Assembly: GCF_035467215.1 (NCBI RefSeq)
Contig: NZ_DATITZ010000076.1
Coordinates: forward strand, 1-8,977
Reading direction: 5' to 3'
DNA: 8,977 bases
Source: Thiocapsa sp035467215
GTDB taxonomy: Bacteria > Pseudomonadota > Gammaproteobacteria > Chromatiales > Chromatiaceae
In this document: one piece after another, positions 5,926-8,977 of the stretch
Layout: each line of letters opens with the position of its first letter
Numbering within the stretch: position 1 is the stretch's first letter
The notes under the pieces: generated by a model
Database searches by the model: none
Told to the model about the DNA's origin: nothing
The model's input: only the letters and a program-made list of their open reading frames with translations
Program-made: the position numbers and the translations under genes

Positions 5926-6366
5926 ATGAAGCTGCAACAACTCTCGCTCTTTCTGGAAAACCGTCCGGGGCGTCTCGGTGCGCCTCTGGAGGCGATCGCG
6001 AAGGAAGGCATCAATATCCTGACACTCTCGCTCGCGGATACCGCACAGTTCGGCATCCTGCGTCTGATCGTGCGCGAATGGGACAAGGCGAAACAGGTCC
6101 TGGAGGATGCCGGATGGGTGGTCAACCTGACCGAGGTGGTCGCGGTCGACGTGCTCGACCGGCCTGGCGGGCTGGCCGAGGCACTGGCGGTGCTGGAAGG
6201 CGCGGGCCTCAACATCGAGTACATGTATGCCTTCTCGCTGCGGCGCGGCGACAAGGCGATTCTGATCTTTCGGTTCGAGGATCCGGACCGGGCGATTGCC
6301 GTCCTGCTGGAGAAGGGGCTGCATGTGGTCGACGGGGATGAGCTGCTGAGCGTGGTCTCCTGCTAA
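5926..6366 (+). CDS. Tandem ACT-domain protein, probable ligand sensor of the aryl-CoA cluster
   Basis: 146 residues, almost entirely two ACT domains. ACT 1 spans about 1-66 with ENRPGRLG (11-18) and GIN (28-30); ACT 2 spans about 70-140 with DRPGGLAE (78-85) and GLNIEY (94-99). The RPG(R/G)L loop followed by a glycine-led strand is the classic ligand-binding edge for amino acids. There is no catalytic or DNA-binding domain. Stand-alone double-ACT proteins of this size are commonly encoded next to phenylacetate-CoA ligase and indolepyruvate oxidoreductase genes (family knowledge), so it probably binds an aromatic amino acid or aryl metabolite and modulates a partner, perhaps the ligases; the partner is inferred. 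GGGGA lies 6-10 bases before ATG. An upstream ATG at 5868 is in another frame and gives an unrelated product. It sits between the two ligase genes, and its TAA is the start of repeat copy 5. Confidence 0.85.
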   Translation: MKLQQLSLFLENRPGRLGAPLEAIAKEGINILTLSLADTAQFGILRLIVREWDKAKQVLEDAGWVVNLTEVVAVDVLDRPGGLAEALAVLEGAGLNIEYMYAFSLRRGDKAILIFRFEDPDRAIAVLLEKGLHVVDGDELLSVVSC

Positions 6367-6450
6367 ACCGCGTCCGTTTGGGATATGCACTGCTGTCGGT
6401 TGTAGTCTCGCTTGCGTGAGTCCGGGGCCGCAGTGGTGGACGCGGTTTAG
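6363..6450 (+). repeat. Inverted-repeat element copy 5 (forward), after the ACT gene
   Basis: The cleanest copy: CTAAACCGCGTCC (6363-6375) and GGACGCGGTTTAG (6438-6450) pair perfectly over 13 bp. The ACT gene stop, TAA (6364-6366), is inside the left arm. ATGC is at offset 21 and CTTG at offset 47 from the T of the stop. There is no reversed partner copy behind it, unlike in the two preceding spacers. An upstream in-frame GTG (6416) that would lengthen the next gene lies inside this element and is not a credible start. Confidence 0.8.
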
Positions 6451-6538
6451 GATGTTCGGTCAATCAAGCTGGATTCGGCATCAGGCGTCGAGGGGCAAAT
6501 TTTGTACCGATGCAACACCCATCAATGGATCGAGGATT

Positions 6539-7882
6539 ATGGCCGCGCAGACTCATGAGGCCCATCGGCAGATCGAGCACCGCATCTGGGATCCGGATGC
6601 CGAGACCCTGCCGCGCGACGGCATCGAGGCCTTGCAGCTGGAGCGTCTGCGCGAGCTGGTGACGCGGGTCGCGCGGGTGCCCTTCTACCGCGACCACTTC
6701 GCCCATCGCGAGATCGGACCGCACAGTATCCGCTCGCTCGCCGACATGCGTCGCTTGCCCCTCACCACCAAGGACGATCTGCGCCTGCAGCACCCATTCG
6801 GGTTTCTGGCTGTTCCGCGCAAGGCGCTTGCGCGCATCCATGGCTCGTCGGGCACGACCGGACGGCCCACCTTCGTCGCCTATACGGCGCGTGATCTCGA
6901 AACCTGGTCGAACCTCTGCGCACGCTTCCTGGTCGCGGGCGGGCTTAGGCCCGAGCACACGGCGCAAGTCGCCTTCGGTTACGGCCTCTTCACCGGCGGC
7001 TTCGGACTGCATTACGGCATCGAGCGCGTCGGCGCGGCGATCATCCCTGCGGCGGCGGGCAACACGCGTCGCCAGATCGAGATCATGCGGGACCTGGATC
7101 CCGAGGTGCTGATCTGTACCCCGAGCTATGCCCTGACCATCGCGGATTCAGCGCGCGAGCTGGGCATCGATCCGCGCTCCCTGCCGATCCGCTTCGGCCA
7201 TTTCGGCGGCGAGCCCTGGACCGAGGACATGCGCCGCGAGATCGAGGATCAGCTCGACATCGCCGCCTTCAACAATTACGGGCTCTCCGAGATCATCGGT
7301 CCGGGCGTCAGCGGGGAGTGTCCCGAGCGTAGCGGGATGCACATCCAGGAGGATCATTTCCTGGTTGAATGTCTGGATCCCGAGACCCTGGAGCCGGTCC
7401 CGGAAGGCGAGCCCGGCGAGCTGGTGATCACGACCCTCACCCGCGAGGCCATGCCGCTGATCCGTTATCGCACCCGCGACATCGCCCGACTCTACCGCGA
7501 GCCCTGCGCCTGCGGACGACGCACGACACGCATGAGCCGGGTCACCGGGCGCACCGACGACATGCTGATCATCCGCGGCGTCAACGTCTTCCCCTCCCAG
7601 ATCGAGGAGGCTCTGCTGCGCGTGGAGGGCACCACGCCGCACTATCTTATCGAGGTGTCCCGCCCCGGTACGCTCGACGAGGTCCACGTCAAGGTCGAGA
7701 TCCACCCCGAACTCTTCTCCGATCGGATGGACCGCATGCAGGCACTCTGCGAGCGGATCAGCCGCGAGATCAATACGGTCGCCGGCATCCGCGCCCATGT
7801 CGACCTGGTCGAGCCGCGCAGCATCGAGCGCTTCGTCGGGAAGGCCAAGCGGGTGCTCGACCGACGCGATCTAGGCGAATAG
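6539..7882 (+). CDS. paaK: Phenylacetate-CoA ligase (AMP-forming), second paralogue
   Basis: 447 residues from the ATG at 6539. This start is chosen because GAGG (6532-6535) lies just before it, the N-terminus then aligns with the first paralogue, and the upstream extension (to GTG 6416) reads through a repeat element. Motifs: SSGTTGRP (103-110), FGYGLFTGGFGLHYG (146-160), CTPSY (193-197), GGEPWT (223-228), YGLSE (247-251), YRTRD (310-314), PCACGR (322-327), TDDMLIIRGVNVFPSQIE (339-356) and GKAKRV (434-439) with the presumed catalytic lysine. By eye it shares somewhat over half its residues with the first copy (not computed), with large differences in the N-terminal 60 residues and around 120-140, so this is an old duplication and the substrates may differ. 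RFVGKAKRV replaces the RSEGKAKRV of copy 1. It likely activates another arylacetate, or the same one under other conditions. Confidence 0.92.
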   Translation: MAAQTHEAHRQIEHRIWDPDAETLPRDGIEALQLERLRELVTRVARVPFYRDHFAHREIGPHSIRSLADMRRLPLTTKDDLRLQHPFGFLAVPRKALARIHGSSGTTGRPTFVAYTARDLETWSNLCARFLVAGGLRPEHTAQVAFGYGLFTGGFGLHYGIERVGAAIIPAAAGNTRRQIEIMRDLDPEVLICTPSYALTIADSARELGIDPRSLPIRFGHFGGEPWTEDMRREIEDQLDIAAFNNYGLSEIIGPGVSGECPERSGMHIQEDHFLVECLDPETLEPVPEGEPGELVITTLTREAMPLIRYRTRDIARLYREPCACGRRTTRMSRVTGRTDDMLIIRGVNVFPSQIEEALLRVEGTTPHYLIEVSRPGTLDEVHVKVEIHPELFSDRMDRMQALCERISREINTVAGIRAHVDLVEPRSIERFVGKAKRVLDRRDLGE

Positions 7883-7891
7883 CCCTATCCC

Positions 7892-7926
7892 AACGCGCGC
7901 TCCATCGATTACCCTGTTCGCGCGTT
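7892..7926. other. Hairpin after paaK2, possible transcript end
   Basis: AACGCGCG (7892-7899) and CGCGCGTT (7919-7926) form a perfect 8-bp stem with a 19-base loop, 9 bases after the paaK2 stop. A second stem follows at 7935-7954 (TGCGCCG/CGGCGCA, loop of 6). Neither is followed by a T-run, so these are only weak terminator candidates; an operator for the next gene is an alternative. Confidence 0.3.
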
Positions 7927-7988
7927 CGGGCGCCTGCGCCGTCGATTCGGCGCATCGAAAACAATCCAGTCACCGCAGAGGAATAAGC

Positions 7989-8789
7989 ATGATGAATCAG
8001 CAAGGCTCGAGCATCGGGCGTCAGCCGGTCATGACCCGTCGTCTCGGGCTGGCCCTCGCGTTGGCGGCGCTGCTGCCGGTGTCCGCCGCGATCGCGGACG
8101 AAGAGGGTTATTACGTCGAGACGATCAATCGCAGCTCGGGTGTCATGGGAGAAGCGGCAAGCGAAGACCTGTCCAAGACCTACCTAGCCTACGACAAGAT
8201 GAAGGTGGTCAACGAGGGACCCGATGCCACCGACATGATCATGGATCCGACGGCCGGAACCATCGTCTTCATCAATCACGCCGAGAAGGAATATCTCCCG
8301 ATCAACGTCAAGTCCGTGATGGAGAGCATGAGCGGTCCGGCCGCCGAGCAGATGCGCGCCATGATGGGCGAGATGACCGTGAAGGTCGAAGCAACCGGCG
8401 AGACCAAAAAGATCGGAGACTGGGACACCAAACAGTATCGGGTCACCAAGACCGGCATGATGGGTGTCGATCAGGAGATCTGGGCGACCGAGGACGTGGA
8501 CCTCGACGTGACACGCTACACCGACATGATGAGCCTCTCCGGCCCCGGCGGCATGCTGGCGAACTCGCCGGCCGGCGTCGCCCAGCGTGAAGAGATGAGC
8601 AAGATCAAGGGTTATCCCATCCTGACCAAGACCAAGATGGAGATGATGGGCACCACCATGGAGACCGAGACCGAGGTCACCGTGATCCGCAAGGAAGCCA
8701 TCCCTGCCGACATCTTCGAGATCCCGCAGGGCTACGGCGAGCGCGACATGAGTGTGCAGATGCCCCCGCCGGGCAGCGGCCATCCCTGA
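7989..8789 (+). CDS. Exported methionine-rich DUF4412-type protein
   Basis: 266 residues. AGAGGAA (7977-7983) five bases before the ATG at 7989 supports this start. A second ATG at residue 15 begins the more typical signal peptide n-region (MTRRL), so initiation there is possible. The hydrophobic core is LGLALALAALLPVSAA, with cleavage likely after AIA (34-36), before DEEGYY; no lipobox. The mature part has the alternating beta pattern of DUF4412 proteins: YVETINRSSGVMG, a DPTAGTIVFINHAEKEYLPI block (86-105), GDWDTKQYRVTKT (143-155), IWATEDVDLD (164-173) and a C-terminal IPADIFEIPQGYGE (238-251) typical of the family end. I count 22 Met in about 230 mature residues and no Cys. It presumably acts in the periplasm; function is not known. 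The fold resembles LolA/LolB-like lipid-binding barrels in related families, which is only a guess here. It is 106 bases past paaK2, behind two hairpins, and probably a separate unit. Confidence 0.75.
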   Translation: MMNQQGSSIGRQPVMTRRLGLALALAALLPVSAAIADEEGYYVETINRSSGVMGEAASEDLSKTYLAYDKMKVVNEGPDATDMIMDPTAGTIVFINHAEKEYLPINVKSVMESMSGPAAEQMRAMMGEMTVKVEATGETKKIGDWDTKQYRVTKTGMMGVDQEIWATEDVDLDVTRYTDMMSLSGPGGMLANSPAGVAQREEMSKIKGYPILTKTKMEMMGTTMETETEVTVIRKEAIPADIFEIPQGYGERDMSVQMPPPGSGHP

Positions 8790-8814
8790 TCCGATCGGTA
8801 GGTAGAAAAGCGCC

Positions 8815-8840
8815 GTAGGGACAAGCGCAGCGCAGTCCAC
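8815..8840 (+). repeat. Degenerate GTAG-headed REP-like unit downstream of the DUF4412 gene
   Basis: GTAG (8815-8818) followed by GGAC (8819-8822), GCGC-A-GCGC (8825-8833) and GTCC (8835-8838) gives the same plan as the REP-like unit at 3519-3548: GTAG head, then an imperfect palindrome centred on an AGCGNAGC-like loop. The stem sequence differs, so it would be another subclass. Low to moderate confidence, because only two units are visible in the window. Confidence 0.4.
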
Positions 8841-8856
8841 CGGCACGGCGGCCGGA

Positions 8857-8883
8857 CTCGGCCGGCGTCCGACCCCGGCCGAG
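8857..8883. terminator. Strong GC hairpin downstream of the DUF4412 gene
   Basis: CTCGGCCGG (8857-8865) and CCGGCCGAG (8875-8883) form a perfect 9-bp stem with a 9-base loop, 67 bases after the stop codon. There is no T-run, so intrinsic termination is uncertain; it may protect the 3' end of the transcript. The remaining bases to the window end hold no gene that I can support. Confidence 0.3.
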
Positions 8884-8977
8884 CACCCCCTCTCGAGGGT
8901 CGCCTTCGGCCGGGACCTTGCCCACCCCCCCGCAGAAATTCCCGGAAATCACCTAAGACCCGCTGGCGCGACATCCG

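Noticed and set aside
4077..6450. CRISPR array
   Set aside because: The repeats are inverted, in both orientations, unevenly spaced and separated by genes; there are no spacer units of constant length and no cas genes.
6416..6538. N-terminal extension of paaK2 from a GTG at 6416
   Set aside because: It begins inside repeat copy 5, lacks a ribosome site, and adds 41 residues unlike any PaaK. The ATG at 6539 has GAGG before it and aligns with the paralogue.
1..8977. tRNA or rRNA genes
   Set aside because: I saw no cloverleaf with a GTTCRANYC-type arm and no rRNA-like stretches on either strand.

Overview
The window reads as chromosomal DNA of a GC-rich gammaproteobacterium. The gene set (an indolepyruvate/arylpyruvate:ferredoxin oxidoreductase, AMP-forming phenylacetate-CoA ligases, envelope proteins with YbaY, MliC and META domains) and the overall composition fit a purple sulfur bacterium of the Chromatiaceae (Thiocapsa, Thiocystis or Allochromatium type). 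That placement is an inference from family recognition, not from a database match. All intact genes lie on the + strand.

Layout. 1-96 is the last 31 codons of an unrecognised + strand gene. It converges, with overlapping stop codons, on a short - strand remnant (93-290) that matches only the N-terminus of the HugZ/pyridoxamine-phosphate-oxidase-like family. 497-1798 encodes an exported protein made of four envelope-associated domains (YbaY/YscW-like, MliC-like, COG3650-like, META/HslJ). From 1877 to 7882 runs a metabolic cluster: iorA (arylpyruvate oxidoreductase alpha subunit without the usual C-terminal ferredoxin domain), iorB, a first paaK-type ligase, a tandem-ACT protein and a second paaK-type ligase. 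7989-8789 encodes an exported, methionine-rich, cysteine-free DUF4412-type protein. The last 188 bases are non-coding, with a REP-like unit and a strong GC hairpin.

How the genes work together (inference). The ligases would activate phenylacetate, indoleacetate or similar acids to arylacetyl-CoA. IorAB would interconvert arylacetyl-CoA + CO2 with arylpyruvate, the keto acid of phenylalanine, tyrosine or tryptophan. The ACT protein could sense an aromatic amino acid or related ligand. The module can run reductively (salvage of arylacetates into amino acids) or oxidatively (amino acid breakdown).

The most unusual feature is in the spacers of this cluster. Five copies of an 83-87 bp element with terminal inverted repeats (consensus arm TAAACCGCGTC) fill the gaps iorB-paaK1 (two copies), paaK1-ACT (two copies) and ACT-paaK2 (one copy). 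The three forward copies begin exactly on the stop codon of the preceding gene. One copy has two changes in its left arm that are both compensated in its right arm, while the stop changes from TAA to TGA. I do not recognise the element as a named family.
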